The notes under the pieces: generated by a model
What the model saw: the letters and a program-made list of their open reading frames with translations, nothing else
The model's database searches: none
Told to the model about the DNA's origin: nothing
DNA from: CAZMPJ01 sp964568455
GTDB taxonomy: Bacteria; Margulisbacteria; WOR-1; O2-12-FULL-45-9
Direction: 5' to 3'
NCBI GenBank assembly: GCA_964568455.1
Contig: CAZMPJ010000001.1
Location: 248,001-312,000 of the forward strand
Length of the DNA: 64,000 nucleotides
Part shown: positions 16,711 through 25,834 of the stretch, in pieces
Numbering within the stretch: position 1 is the first letter of the stretch
How the letters are laid out: each line of letters starts with the position of its first letter
Program-made: the position numbers and the translations under genes

Positions 16711-17459
16711 ATAAACAAGTTGATGTTATTGTCGAGGCCAGGATGTCTTCTACTCGTTTGCCGGGCAAGGTTTTATTGCCTGCCTGCGGCAAACCAATGC
16801 TAGAGCTTATGATTGAAAGATTGCGCTTAATTCCAGAACTAACTAATATTATTGTTGCTACAACGACAAATCCAAAAGATGATTGTTTGGTTGAATTGGC
16901 GAAAAGATTAAAGGTTGGTTTTTTCCGAGGCAGCGAAGATGATGTTCTGGGTAGGGTAGTTAAGGCTGCTCAGAATTTTAAAACTGATATTATTGTGGAA
17001 ATAACAGGGGATGATCCCTTACTTGATCCTGAGCTATCTTCAAAGGTAATAAAAACTCTGCTCAATAATTCTGCGGATTATGATTATGTGGCCAATGATG
17101 TTGAGTGGACTTTCCCGATTGGTTTTAATACAAGGGCTTTTTCAAGAAAAGTGCTTGAGCAGGTTGAAGCAAAAACCAATCATCCTACGGATAGGGAACA
17201 TGTGGTTAATTATATTGTTAAACATCCTCAGGAATTTCGTATTTTTAATATTGTTGCCGAGGGGCTATATAAGCGCCCGGAAATACGGCTTACCCTTGAT
17301 ACAGAACAGGATTATCTGGTAATGAAAGCTGTTTTTGAGGCATTGTACCCTAAGGATCGAGCTTTTAGCGCAAAAGACATTATTGATTTTCTTGATGCTA
17401 ATCCTAAAATTAAAAATACAAATCAAATGGTTGAGCAAAGGACATATGAGTATAACTAA
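16707..17459 (+). CDS. SpsF-type cytidylyltransferase
   Basis: 250 residues. VIVEARMSSTRLPGKVLLPACGKPMLE is split here as EARMSSTRLPGKVL plus GKPML, the nucleotide-binding signature of the SpsF/PseF-like branch of cytidylyltransferases. ITGDDPLLDP holds the metal-binding Asp residues, and LTLDTEQDYLVMKAVFEALY is the typical C-terminal motif. These proteins form CMP-sugars in spore coat, pseudaminic and related pathways. Next to the NeuB fusion it is the likely activator of that synthase's product. Confidence 0.78.
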   Translation: MNKQVDVIVEARMSSTRLPGKVLLPACGKPMLELMIERLRLIPELTNIIVATTTNPKDDCLVELAKRLKVGFFRGSEDDVLGRVVKAAQNFKTDIIVEITGDDPLLDPELSSKVIKTLLNNSADYDYVANDVEWTFPIGFNTRAFSRKVLEQVEAKTNHPTDREHVVNYIVKHPQEFRIFNIVAEGLYKRPEIRLTLDTEQDYLVMKAVFEALYPKDRAFSAKDIIDFLDANPKIKNTNQMVEQRTYEYN

Positions 17460-18489
17460 TATAAGAATATTAGCTGTTTGTAATCATCCGGGTGGAGTAA
17501 ATGCTATTTTACCGGTTATTGAGTTGTTTAAGGAAAAATGCCTTGTTATTACAACTTCACGTAACGCTGGTTTATTGCGTGATTTAGACATAAGGCATAA
17601 AGTATTATCTGAACAGGTAACAGAGTCTTGTGCCGAAGAAATATTAGTTGCATATCAGCCTGATCTGATATTGCTTGGAACGTCTGAGCCAGAAGATCCG
17701 AAAATTGGTAGGCTGGAAGCAATTTTTACTTCAACTGCTAGGAAACTTAAAATGTCCAGTGTTTCAGTCCTTGACTCATGGATTAACGCTAGAGATCGAT
17801 ATAGTTTATCTTCAGCCGGCTTATTGGATGCTTTGCCTGACTTAATTTGTGTGATGGACGATCAAAGCAGGCAAAAACTGGACTCTCTTGGCTTCCCGCT
17901 TGAACGCTTGACCGTAACTGGCAACCCTCACTTTGATAGGTTATCAGAAATCAGACAAAAAATGGCAAAAGTTGATAAGGTCTCAATAAGAAAGAATCTT
18001 GGCATTGCAATGACCGAGAAAGTAATCTTGTTTCTTTCTCAGCCCTTGATAGAGGACCGGCGCACAAATCTTGGATTTAATGAGATTGAAGTGCTAAAGG
18101 ATATTGCGCTTGCCAGTCCGACTGCGCTGATTCTTGTTAAGCCGCATCCGCGAGAAAGTGCCAGTAAATATAAATCTGTCGAGAACGACAGGATCAAGAT
18201 AGTAAATCTAGAAATAGATATATATCAGTTGGGCCTGGCCGCGGATGTTGTTGTGGGGATGTTTACAATGCTTTTGTATGAATATTCCTTACTTGGGTTT
18301 AGGACAATTAGTTATCAGCCTGGTAATACGAAAATTGATTTGGGTTATGAAATTAAGATTGTTAATAGTCGTAAACAGCTTGCGGCTTCACTGAGAAAAT
18401 GCCAAAAAAACAATTCTCAGTTTTCTTTTCCTGCCGAAGCAACAGATAAAATTGTGCAGTTTATAGGACAGATGGGAGCAAGCAGATGA
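17446..18489 (+). CDS. Putative GT-B-fold glycosyltransferase / epimerase-like protein
   Basis: 347 residues from the ATG at 17446, with AAAGGA just upstream; an open frame from 17335 would overlap the previous gene by 125 bases and is not used. ILAVCNHPGGVNAILPVIELF resembles the N-terminal loop of GT-B glycosyltransferases. VTGNPHFDRL, LVKPHPRE and LAADVVVGMFTMLLYEYSLLG match the C-terminal donor domain of UDP-GlcNAc 2-epimerase or CDP-glycerol-transferase-like folds. A transferase using the CMP-sugar made by the genes before it is a fair guess. Confidence 0.6.
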   Translation: MSITNIRILAVCNHPGGVNAILPVIELFKEKCLVITTSRNAGLLRDLDIRHKVLSEQVTESCAEEILVAYQPDLILLGTSEPEDPKIGRLEAIFTSTARKLKMSSVSVLDSWINARDRYSLSSAGLLDALPDLICVMDDQSRQKLDSLGFPLERLTVTGNPHFDRLSEIRQKMAKVDKVSIRKNLGIAMTEKVILFLSQPLIEDRRTNLGFNEIEVLKDIALASPTALILVKPHPRESASKYKSVENDRIKIVNLEIDIYQLGLAADVVVGMFTMLLYEYSLLGFRTISYQPGNTKIDLGYEIKIVNSRKQLAASLRKCQKNNSQFSFPAEATDKIVQFIGQMGASR

Positions 18490-19379
18490 ATAATTACCTT
18501 CATATTTTAGAATTGCAAAAAAAGAAACTTGATTTTGGCCAGGAGTACAATAGGAGGCTAAATCGGCTAATTTGTGGTTATCATGCTACCCAATCTTTTT
18601 TTAGGAATCTAGTAAAGTCCGACGATAATGTTGCAGATATTGGCTGTTATTATGGGCAATGGACATATCCTTTACTGTCTATGGCAAAAGAAGTTAGTTT
18701 TATTGATTGCTTTGATAATAAATTTCCATATTTACAAAAACTATTACCTCCTCAAACCAGGAATGCTAGTCTAATCAAACACGATTTTGCAGTTGGGGAA
18801 CTAGGCCAAGCAAATGACAAGTTTGATTTAATTATTTGCTTGGGCACATTAGAATATGTTGATCCGTCCAATTTAGAGCGATATTGTCAGAATATGTTAG
18901 CTTCTCTAAAAGCAGGCGGGTATTTGTTGGTCGATATGCGAGAATTTGATAAATTTTGGGCTTACAGGAGATTTATTTTAACTCTTGATAAGACTTTATT
19001 AGTGCTTTATCCTGCACGCCCTAGATCAATGCAACTTCCGATACCCTCGTTCTTCGGCAGGGCGCGCATATTATTGGCCTATCTTAAGGAAGCCTTGCGT
19101 GATACGTTGGTTTATTTTCTCAAAGAATATTTGAGCGAAAAAATGCTGCAACGTTTTAAAACATTGTTGAAAAAAAGGAAAGGAATAGGTGTGGTGGGCT
19201 TGAAGCAAATTCTAAAAAAACAGGGGTTAGTGGAAACCACGCTTGATGACATGGTTGACATGGAAACTTATGAAATGTGTCGTAATCTTGAAGGATATAA
19301 TTTGACTAACACTTTTGTGGGGAACTATTTCTGGTTAGCTTTATATAAGAAACCAAAAGGGGAGATCGAAGATGACTAA
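18486..19379 (+). CDS. Class I SAM-dependent methyltransferase
   Basis: 297 residues. VADIGCYYGQWTYPLLSMA (motif I) near residues 50-68, then FIDCFDNKFPY (acidic strand II), ICLGTLEYVDPSNLERY (motif IV) and LKAGGYLLVDMREFDKF form the standard Rossmann methyltransferase core. It overlaps the preceding GT-B gene by ATGA. It probably methylates a hydroxyl of the glycan. Confidence 0.78.
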   Translation: MNNYLHILELQKKKLDFGQEYNRRLNRLICGYHATQSFFRNLVKSDDNVADIGCYYGQWTYPLLSMAKEVSFIDCFDNKFPYLQKLLPPQTRNASLIKHDFAVGELGQANDKFDLIICLGTLEYVDPSNLERYCQNMLASLKAGGYLLVDMREFDKFWAYRRFILTLDKTLLVLYPARPRSMQLPIPSFFGRARILLAYLKEALRDTLVYFLKEYLSEKMLQRFKTLLKKRKGIGVVGLKQILKKQGLVETTLDDMVDMETYEMCRNLEGYNLTNTFVGNYFWLALYKKPKGEIEDD

Positions 19380-20712
19380 AACCCCTGCAATCTTAGGCGG
19401 ACAGCCAACCTTTTCTGAGCCTTTTGTCCCATATTTGACAATCGGTCAAGAAGAGAAAGATGCTGTAATACGGGTTATGGAATCAGGTAGCCTTTCTGGT
19501 TTTATTGGGGCGTGGGTGCCACAGTTTTATGGTGGAGAAATGGTAAAGGAATTGGAAAAAAATTGGTGTAAAAGGTTTAAGAAGAAGCATGCTATTGCCG
19601 TAAACTCGGCAACTTCAGGATTGTATGCAGCAGTAGGTGCCCTGGGAATTGAACCTGGCGATGAGGTTATTGTTACGCCAACTACCATGACGGCTACGGT
19701 TACCGGTATCATCGTTTATCAAGGAATTCCTGTTTTTGCTGATATCTGTCCGCATACTTTTTGTCTTGATCCTGCCAAAGTAGAAAAGCTCATCACTGAA
19801 CGTACAAAAGCCATTATCGCAGTTAATATTTATGGTGAGTCGGCTAATTGGATAGCCCTACGTGAAATTGCAAAAAAACATAACCTTAAACTAATTGAAG
19901 ATGCGGCGCAATCAATTGGTGGAATGTTTAATGACAAAGATAGTGGCACTTATGGTGATATTGGAATATATAGTTTAAATCGTCATAAGCACATTCACTG
20001 CGGAGAAGGTGGAGTTTGTGTTACAGATGATGATGAGTTAGCAGAGAGATTAAGGCTCATTAGAAATCACGGGGAAGCGGTGGTTGAGGGTATGGGGACA
20101 CAAAACATAACTAATATTATTGGTTTTAATTATCGCATGACTGAATTGGAAGCGGCGGTAGCCAACGAGCAGCTTAAAAAGTTGGACGCTCTTGTGGATA
20201 AACGAATCGAAGTGTGTAATGCGATTATTAAGGCTTTAAAACCATTTGATGGTATTATTTCTCCTGTTGAGTCCCCACTTAAAGATCCAAAATCTAGGCC
20301 GGGTCTTTGTCGGCCGGCCGACTATACTGTAAAACATATCTATTATTACCTTTGTTTTAAACTGGAAAAGGAAAAGCTTGGTATTTCCAGAAAAACCTTG
20401 GTTGAAGCGCTAAAAGCCGAGGGGGTTCCTATGGGTGAGGGTGGGTATTCCCCACTTTATCTACAACCGATGTTCCAAAAGAAAATTGCTTTTGGGAGCA
20501 AGGGGTATCCATTTACAGCTCCATATTACGGAAAATCAATAAATTACAATCGTGGACTTTGTCCTATTGCTGAAAAAATGTGGTTTGAAGAGCTTTTTTA
20601 TTTTCCGAGCCAATCTTGGGTGCCAAGTCCAGAGGAAAGCGCTCGGTTTGCTGAGGCACTGAAGAAAATTTTAAAATTTAGAAAAGAAATTGAGGCTAAA
20701 ATTGGCAAGTAA
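19372..20712 (+). CDS. DegT/DnrJ/EryC1/StrS aminotransferase
   Basis: 446 residues, longer than the usual 370-400. GGGGAGAT precedes the ATG. NSATSGLYAAVGALGIEPGDEV, EDAAQSIGG and SLNRHKHIHCGEGG are conserved blocks; the PLP Lys is present in RHKH, unlike the enzyme at 9126. The N-terminus (AILGGQPTF) and length resemble the scyllo-inosose/glutamine aminotransferase branch. It transfers an amino group to a keto sugar. The next gene is a Gfo/Idh/MocA oxidoreductase, which could make the keto substrate. Confidence 0.82.
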   Translation: MTKTPAILGGQPTFSEPFVPYLTIGQEEKDAVIRVMESGSLSGFIGAWVPQFYGGEMVKELEKNWCKRFKKKHAIAVNSATSGLYAAVGALGIEPGDEVIVTPTTMTATVTGIIVYQGIPVFADICPHTFCLDPAKVEKLITERTKAIIAVNIYGESANWIALREIAKKHNLKLIEDAAQSIGGMFNDKDSGTYGDIGIYSLNRHKHIHCGEGGVCVTDDDELAERLRLIRNHGEAVVEGMGTQNITNIIGFNYRMTELEAAVANEQLKKLDALVDKRIEVCNAIIKALKPFDGIISPVESPLKDPKSRPGLCRPADYTVKHIYYYLCFKLEKEKLGISRKTLVEALKAEGVPMGEGGYSPLYLQPMFQKKIAFGSKGYPFTAPYYGKSINYNRGLCPIAEKMWFEELFYFPSQSWVPSPEESARFAEALKKILKFRKEIEAKIGK

Positions 20713-21712
20713 AAAAACCATTAAAGTTGGAATTGTTGCTTTGGGTAGAGCAGGTTGGGATATTCATGTTGCTGCCCTTAGATCTGATAAAAAGTATGAG
20801 ATTGTTGCTGTTTGTGATTCTTTAAATAAAAGAATCGTACAGGCTGAGGCAGAATTAGGTTGTGTGGGTTACAAAGAATATTCTTCATTTTTGGAACATC
20901 CTAGTTTGGAATTGGTTGTGATTGCTTCTCCTACTAAAGAGCATTTTTGGATGACTAAAGAAGCTTTGCGTAAAGGTAAAAATGTAGTTTTAGAAAAGCC
21001 ACTAGCTGGTACGGTTGGGGAAATAAATGAATTAAATAAAATTGCCAAACAGACCGGCCAAATTTTATGTCCTTTTTATAATTTTCGTTTTAAGCCTGAT
21101 TTTCTGCTTATTAAGTCAATTTTGGCGCAGGGATTAATTGGCAAACCGTTTCTATTTAAACGTCAGGTGGGCTATTTTAATCGCAGAAATGATTGGCAAT
21201 CCAAATCTGATGAGTTGGGTGGAATTTTAAATGCAGCTACCATTCATGCTGTGGACCAGGTTATTCAGCTGTCAGGAAGTTCTCCTTCTGAAATCTGGAG
21301 TGATGTGCGTCGGATAGTAGCTAAAGGAGATGCTCCTGATCATTCAAAGATTATTATTAATTTTTCTGGAGGTTGTGTTGCTGATGTTGAAGTATCCTGG
21401 GTAGAAGCGTTGCCTGGTTGTGATTGGCTGATCTATGGTTCTCGAGGGGCCATTAGACAATATGATAAAAGCTTAAAAGTAAAATGGTTTACTGAAGATG
21501 CAGTTGACAAAGGTGTTGCCGTTGATCGTTCCTATTATTCTGGAGAAAAAATAGATTGGCAAGAGAAAACTTATAAAATCAAAGAAGGCGGTACAAAGGA
21601 TTACTATACTATTTTAGCTAACGCTCTCAAGGGTAAAGAAGCTTTGCCAGTTACAATGGAGAGTGCAATTGCTGCAATGGTGGTGTTAGAGCGGAGTCAA
21701 GGAAAAAACTAA
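20702..21712 (+). CDS. Gfo/Idh/MocA family oxidoreductase
   Basis: 336 residues. I chose the TTG at 20702 because GAGG lies 6 bases upstream; a TTG at 20690 is an alternative. VGIVALGRAGWDIHVAAL forms the NAD(P) loop and VVLEKPLAG holds the family's EKP motif. HAVDQVIQLSG lies at the usual active-site His position. The enzyme likely oxidises or reduces a sugar ring carbon, plausibly giving the keto sugar used by the aminotransferase that it overlaps. Confidence 0.8.
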   Translation: MASKKTIKVGIVALGRAGWDIHVAALRSDKKYEIVAVCDSLNKRIVQAEAELGCVGYKEYSSFLEHPSLELVVIASPTKEHFWMTKEALRKGKNVVLEKPLAGTVGEINELNKIAKQTGQILCPFYNFRFKPDFLLIKSILAQGLIGKPFLFKRQVGYFNRRNDWQSKSDELGGILNAATIHAVDQVIQLSGSSPSEIWSDVRRIVAKGDAPDHSKIIINFSGGCVADVEVSWVEALPGCDWLIYGSRGAIRQYDKSLKVKWFTEDAVDKGVAVDRSYYSGEKIDWQEKTYKIKEGGTKDYYTILANALKGKEALPVTMESAIAAMVVLERSQGKN

Positions 21713-23059
21713 ATGGCTAAAAAAAGACTATTATTATGTTGGGGAAACCCATATATGTTTCATGAAGTAATTGTTCCACTGATTACATCTTTGGCAAAAG
21801 AATACAAGCTTTTTATTGTTTTACAAGATTTTTATATGCCGCATGAGCTGCTTGAGCTTTTAAAGCTTTGGCAAAGAGATGGTTTGATAGAGGGTTATTT
21901 GATTGCGCCTAATAACGATCATGTTTTTAAGATGCATTGGTTTATGCGAAAAAAACGAAGATTTTTGCGTAGTTTTAAGTTTGATGTTTTTCTTTCCGGT
22001 TCCATGATGCAGGTTTTTGAGCGATATTTGTTAGATTGTATTATTCCACGGAATTGTGTTCGTGTATGCTTCTGGCCACAAATAACTTATTTAATGGAAA
22101 ATAAACCATTAGCAGAAAAGTTACTGAATGACATTGAGAAAAAATCGGTAACAGCTGAAAGTAAAATAAGTGCAACGACGTCTAGTAATATTTTTAGACG
22201 GATTTTATCAAAAATTAAGAGCGGTGATTCGTCTATTGATTTAATAAGTAAGGCTGCCGCTTTGGTCAAGTATCGTTTTTTAAGAGTTTATCGGAAAAAA
22301 ATAATCAATTACTATCTTAATCGTTATCTTTTGCCGATGTTGTTTTTAGGAAAAAGTTTCTCCTTAGGTAAATACGATCTCTTAACGCAATTAGGATCTG
22401 GAGATAAAAATTTTGATGCAGTAGTTTTTTGTGATGAAATTGAGGTAAAAGCATATGCTAAATTATACAATAGTAAAAATATTTATATTGCCCAATATTC
22501 AGCGCAGGAAAATTGTCGATGTAAGTTTGATGATAGAAAAAACAAATCCGTGATTTTGTCTCCACTTAGTGGGATTATTGGTCGTGACTATCTTACCGAA
22601 GAACTTTTAGTTGCTTTTCATAGGGATTTTAAAATAGTATTGCGAGAATCTGGCGCAAAAAGTGTACATTTAAGGCTTCATCCGCGTGAAACAGGAAACT
22701 GGCCATATCAATTAAGAGATTATCTTAAAAATCGAGCGATTGAAGCAGAAGTGGTTGCTTGTGATAAGCCTTTGCGTGAAGTTGTGTGTGATTATTTGGG
22801 GGTGGCGGGTTTTGCTTCTTGTTCTCTGAGAGATGCAAGTTTTTTCTGTGATGATATTTTTATTGTTGGTTTTGAAAGGGTTTCAAAAAAACGTTATACG
22901 GATCCTAAATTTATTTATGGTAAAGGCGAAGGTTTGGGCTGGATTAATGACGATGGTAATTATGACCCAAAGATATTTCAGCGCAGAATAAATGTGACGA
23001 ATAAGCACAAAGACTTCCCCTTAGTTTTACGTGAGATAATAAAGGAGAAAATGTTGTGA
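21713..23059 (+). CDS. Unrecognised glycan-cluster protein, possible GT-B glycosyltransferase
   Basis: 448 residues, one base-pair junction with the previous gene and AAGGA 9 bases upstream. I do not recognise a named family. LLLCWGNPYMFHEVIVPLITSL looks like a GT-B N-terminal strand-loop-helix, and HLRLHPRETGNWPYQL with PLREVVCDYLGVAGFASCSL resembles the C-terminal domain of capsule sialyl- or Kdo-transferase-like proteins (HPRE/HP motif). It ends four bases into the ABC transporter gene (GTGA), so a role in chain assembly before export is likely. Confidence 0.5.
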   Translation: MAKKRLLLCWGNPYMFHEVIVPLITSLAKEYKLFIVLQDFYMPHELLELLKLWQRDGLIEGYLIAPNNDHVFKMHWFMRKKRRFLRSFKFDVFLSGSMMQVFERYLLDCIIPRNCVRVCFWPQITYLMENKPLAEKLLNDIEKKSVTAESKISATTSSNIFRRILSKIKSGDSSIDLISKAAALVKYRFLRVYRKKIINYYLNRYLLPMLFLGKSFSLGKYDLLTQLGSGDKNFDAVVFCDEIEVKAYAKLYNSKNIYIAQYSAQENCRCKFDDRKNKSVILSPLSGIIGRDYLTEELLVAFHRDFKIVLRESGAKSVHLRLHPRETGNWPYQLRDYLKNRAIEAEVVACDKPLREVVCDYLGVAGFASCSLRDASFFCDDIFIVGFERVSKKRYTDPKFIYGKGEGLGWINDDGNYDPKIFQRRINVTNKHKDFPLVLREIIKEKML

Positions 23060-24891
23060 GATTGTTTTCAAATAAAATAAGACACTTAAAATTTCTGGTT
23101 AATTACTGGCCATTGGGGTTGCTGATCTTATTTTCTGGCATTATTGCTGGATTAATGGAAAGCTTTACTATCAGCCTTTTCCTGCCTTTGCTTCAAGGTA
23201 TCAATGAAGGAGGGGGAGGGCTTGTTCCTCCACCATTTAATTATTTGACCAAGCTGTTTCATGGCATGAATATGTTACACCGCCTTCAATTAATCGCAAT
23301 TATTTTAGTGTCATCAATAGTAATCAAGAATATTATGCTTTACGTGAAAAATATTTGTAGTTATAAATCACAAATTATTATCAGCCGCCAGTTAAGACTG
23401 TTAGGGTTTAAACAAATGATGCGTGTTGGTATGGGATATTATAACAATCAGAAGTCGGGAGATATGCATACGATAGTAGGAATTTATGCCCACAATATTA
23501 GCATATCTTTAAATAGATTTATTCAACTTGTTCATTTGCCTTTTACGGTGTTTTTTATTTTAATGATGCTTTTTCTCTTATCTTGGCAAGTAACATTAAT
23601 TGCTTTGTTCCTGACGCTAATATTGCTTTTTGTTTTGCGTGGCTTATTAAAAAAGCTTGACAAAATAAGCCGGCAATTAAGCCCTGCCATTAAAAACTTT
23701 AACAGCACTTTGTTGGATTTTATTTCTGGGATGAAAGTTGTACGCTTGTTTAATTGTGAACAAAAGGCTGAGGATGGCTTTGAAAAGGTGGTTGATCAGT
23801 ATAATGATGTTTTTTTTAAAATAGGAAAACTCCAGGTATTGGTGGGACCAATCACCGAGATTTTAGGTGGAATTATTGTCGGAATAATAATTATTGTCGG
23901 TTCTTTTATTTTAACTAATTATACAAATTATGGCTTGGAAGTTCTTTTGGTTTTTCTTCTGGCTTTTACCCGAATGATGAATCCAATAAATGTGATAAAT
24001 AAAACTAGAGCTTCATTTCTTGGAGACTTACCCTATTATAGAGACTTTTTTAATTTTCTTGAAGATAACGATAAGGCGCTGTTGGTGAATGGTAAAAAGG
24101 TTTTTGATGGATTAAACAAGGGACTTGAGTTACGCAATGTTAATTTTGCCTATAATCCTCAAGAAAGAATAATTCTTAACAATGCTTCTTTTTATATACC
24201 AAAAGGCAAGAAGCTTGGGGTGGTAGGGCCTTCTGGGGCAGGAAAATCTACCTTGACGGAACTCTTTTTACGTTTCTATGATCCTCAATCTGGTGCAATT
24301 CTAGTGGATGATTGTGATTTGCGCGATCTTGAAATATCTTCTTGGCGCAAAAAAATAGGAGTTGTTTCTCAAGACGTTTTTCTTTTTAACGATACTGTAA
24401 GGGCTAACATTGCTTATGCTAAGCCCGAAGCTACACAAGAGGAAATAGATGTGGCAGCACGAAAAGCTTTTGCCTATGACTTTATCCAAGAGCTACCACA
24501 GGGATATGATACTTTGTTGGGGGAACGAGGCGTTTTATTATCTGGCGGCCAACGGCAGAGAATAGCGATTGCCCGGGCGATATTAGTAAATCCAGAGATA
24601 TTCATCTTTGATGAGGCGACTTCCTCGCTTGATACTACAGCGGAAAAAATTGTTCAGCAAGCTTTAGATGAGATTGGCAAAGGAAAAACTGTTATTACAA
24701 TTGCTCATAGACTATCAACTATTTTTGATTCTGATTTGATTGTTGTAATAGATGCTGGCCAGATTGTTGAACAGGGGACTCACGTGGAACTTATGCAAAA
24801 ACAAGATCTCTATTATAGTTTGGTAAAACTACAAACAATTGAGGGGCAGGTTCAGGAAAAAGAGGATAAATTAATAAAAACCCATGACTAA
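23056..24891 (+). CDS. ABC transporter, fused permease-ATPase (MsbA/PglK-like flippase)
   Basis: 611 residues from GTG 23056 with AAGGAG 9 bases upstream. Residues 1-325 hold about six hydrophobic helices; the ATPase follows with Walker A GPSGAGKST (391-399), signature LSGGQRQRIAIARA, Walker B IFIFDEATSSLD and the switch AHRLST. This half-transporter layout is that of MsbA and of the lipid-linked oligosaccharide flippase PglK. No Wzx was recognised, so this is the best candidate for moving lipid-linked glycan across the inner membrane. Lipid A transport is the main alternative. Confidence 0.88.
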   Translation: MRLFSNKIRHLKFLVNYWPLGLLILFSGIIAGLMESFTISLFLPLLQGINEGGGGLVPPPFNYLTKLFHGMNMLHRLQLIAIILVSSIVIKNIMLYVKNICSYKSQIIISRQLRLLGFKQMMRVGMGYYNNQKSGDMHTIVGIYAHNISISLNRFIQLVHLPFTVFFILMMLFLLSWQVTLIALFLTLILLFVLRGLLKKLDKISRQLSPAIKNFNSTLLDFISGMKVVRLFNCEQKAEDGFEKVVDQYNDVFFKIGKLQVLVGPITEILGGIIVGIIIIVGSFILTNYTNYGLEVLLVFLLAFTRMMNPINVINKTRASFLGDLPYYRDFFNFLEDNDKALLVNGKKVFDGLNKGLELRNVNFAYNPQERIILNNASFYIPKGKKLGVVGPSGAGKSTLTELFLRFYDPQSGAILVDDCDLRDLEISSWRKKIGVVSQDVFLFNDTVRANIAYAKPEATQEEIDVAARKAFAYDFIQELPQGYDTLLGERGVLLSGGQRQRIAIARAILVNPEIFIFDEATSSLDTTAEKIVQQALDEIGKGKTVITIAHRLSTIFDSDLIVVIDAGQIVEQGTHVELMQKQDLYYSLVKLQTIEGQVQEKEDKLIKTHD

Positions 24892-25834
24892 AAATCGCGT
24901 AATATTATTTGGTTCCAGCTATATGGCAGAAGAATATCTCAAGGTTCTTAAGGTCTTGGATTGTCAAGTAACGGTTATTGGCCGTAATAAAGAGAAAGCC
25001 GAGAAGTTAGCCCAAAAATATGGAGCAATTGGTTTGGATGATGGGGTAAAGGCTTTAATAAAAATTGATGCTTCTAAGGTTGATTTAGTAGTCATTGCTT
25101 CTGCTATTGAATCACTTAAAGAGATAAGTTGCGCTTGTTTAGAAAAGGGATTTAAAAATATACTAGTTGAAAAACCAGGCGCTCTTAATATGTCTGAGCT
25201 TGAAGAAGTTAAGAAAAGGATTGATAAAGGCGTTAATCTTCGCTTAGCCTATAATCGGAGGTTTTATAATTCAGTGCTAGTTCTAAAGCAAAGAATTAAA
25301 GCAGATGGTGGGCCAGTTGCCGCTTTTTTTGATTTCACTGACCGAGAAAAAGATATCCTGGGGTCAAAAAAATCAGCCCAAGTTGTTAAACATTGGGGAT
25401 TGGCAAATTCAACTCATGTGATAGACACAGCTTTTGCTTTGATTAGCCAGCCAGTTGAATTAACTGTATTGAGATCAGGACATTGGGACAAACATCCTAG
25501 TGGCAATGTTTTTGTTGGTTGCGGTAAAACTAAGCAATGCTTATTCAGCTATTTTTCCAGCTGGTCAGGTGGAGGCAGATGGAATATTGAAGTTGCCACT
25601 CCAGCAGGGCGCTATAAACTTTCTCCTTTGGAAGAATTGCAGTTTTGCCAAAAGAACCAATTTGGTTGGGAGAAGATTGACTTACCAGATGATGACGATC
25701 AGAAGTATAAACCTGGCTTATATAAAATGGTTAAAAGCGTTTTGTTCGGTGAATCTAAAGATATCTTGCCAGGAATTGAACAACAAATTGAGCTGGCCAA
25801 GTCAGTTAATAGGATATTTGGTTATGAAAAATAA
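24884..25834 (+). CDS. Gfo/Idh/MocA family oxidoreductase
   Basis: 316 residues; overlaps the transporter gene by 8 bases. ILFGSSYMAEEYLKVL gives an atypical dinucleotide loop, and NILVEKPGALN contains the EKP motif. NRRFYNSV and STHVIDTAFALI match the second domain with an active-site His. It shares its layout with the next gene, and the pair may be an old duplication. A sugar oxidation or reduction is expected, perhaps before NeuB/LegI action. Confidence 0.75.
   Translation: MTKNRVILFGSSYMAEEYLKVLKVLDCQVTVIGRNKEKAEKLAQKYGAIGLDDGVKALIKIDASKVDLVVIASAIESLKEISCACLEKGFKNILVEKPGALNMSELEEVKKRIDKGVNLRLAYNRRFYNSVLVLKQRIKADGGPVAAFFDFTDREKDILGSKKSAQVVKHWGLANSTHVIDTAFALISQPVELTVLRSGHWDKHPSGNVFVGCGKTKQCLFSYFSSWSGGGRWNIEVATPAGRYKLSPLEELQFCQKNQFGWEKIDLPDDDDQKYKPGLYKMVKSVLFGESKDILPGIEQQIELAKSVNRIFGYEK

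Noticed and set aside
25500..25823. N-terminal extension of the second Gfo/Idh/MocA gene
   Set aside because: The conserved NAD loop begins right after the ATG at 25824; the extension is out-of-frame shadow of the previous gene.
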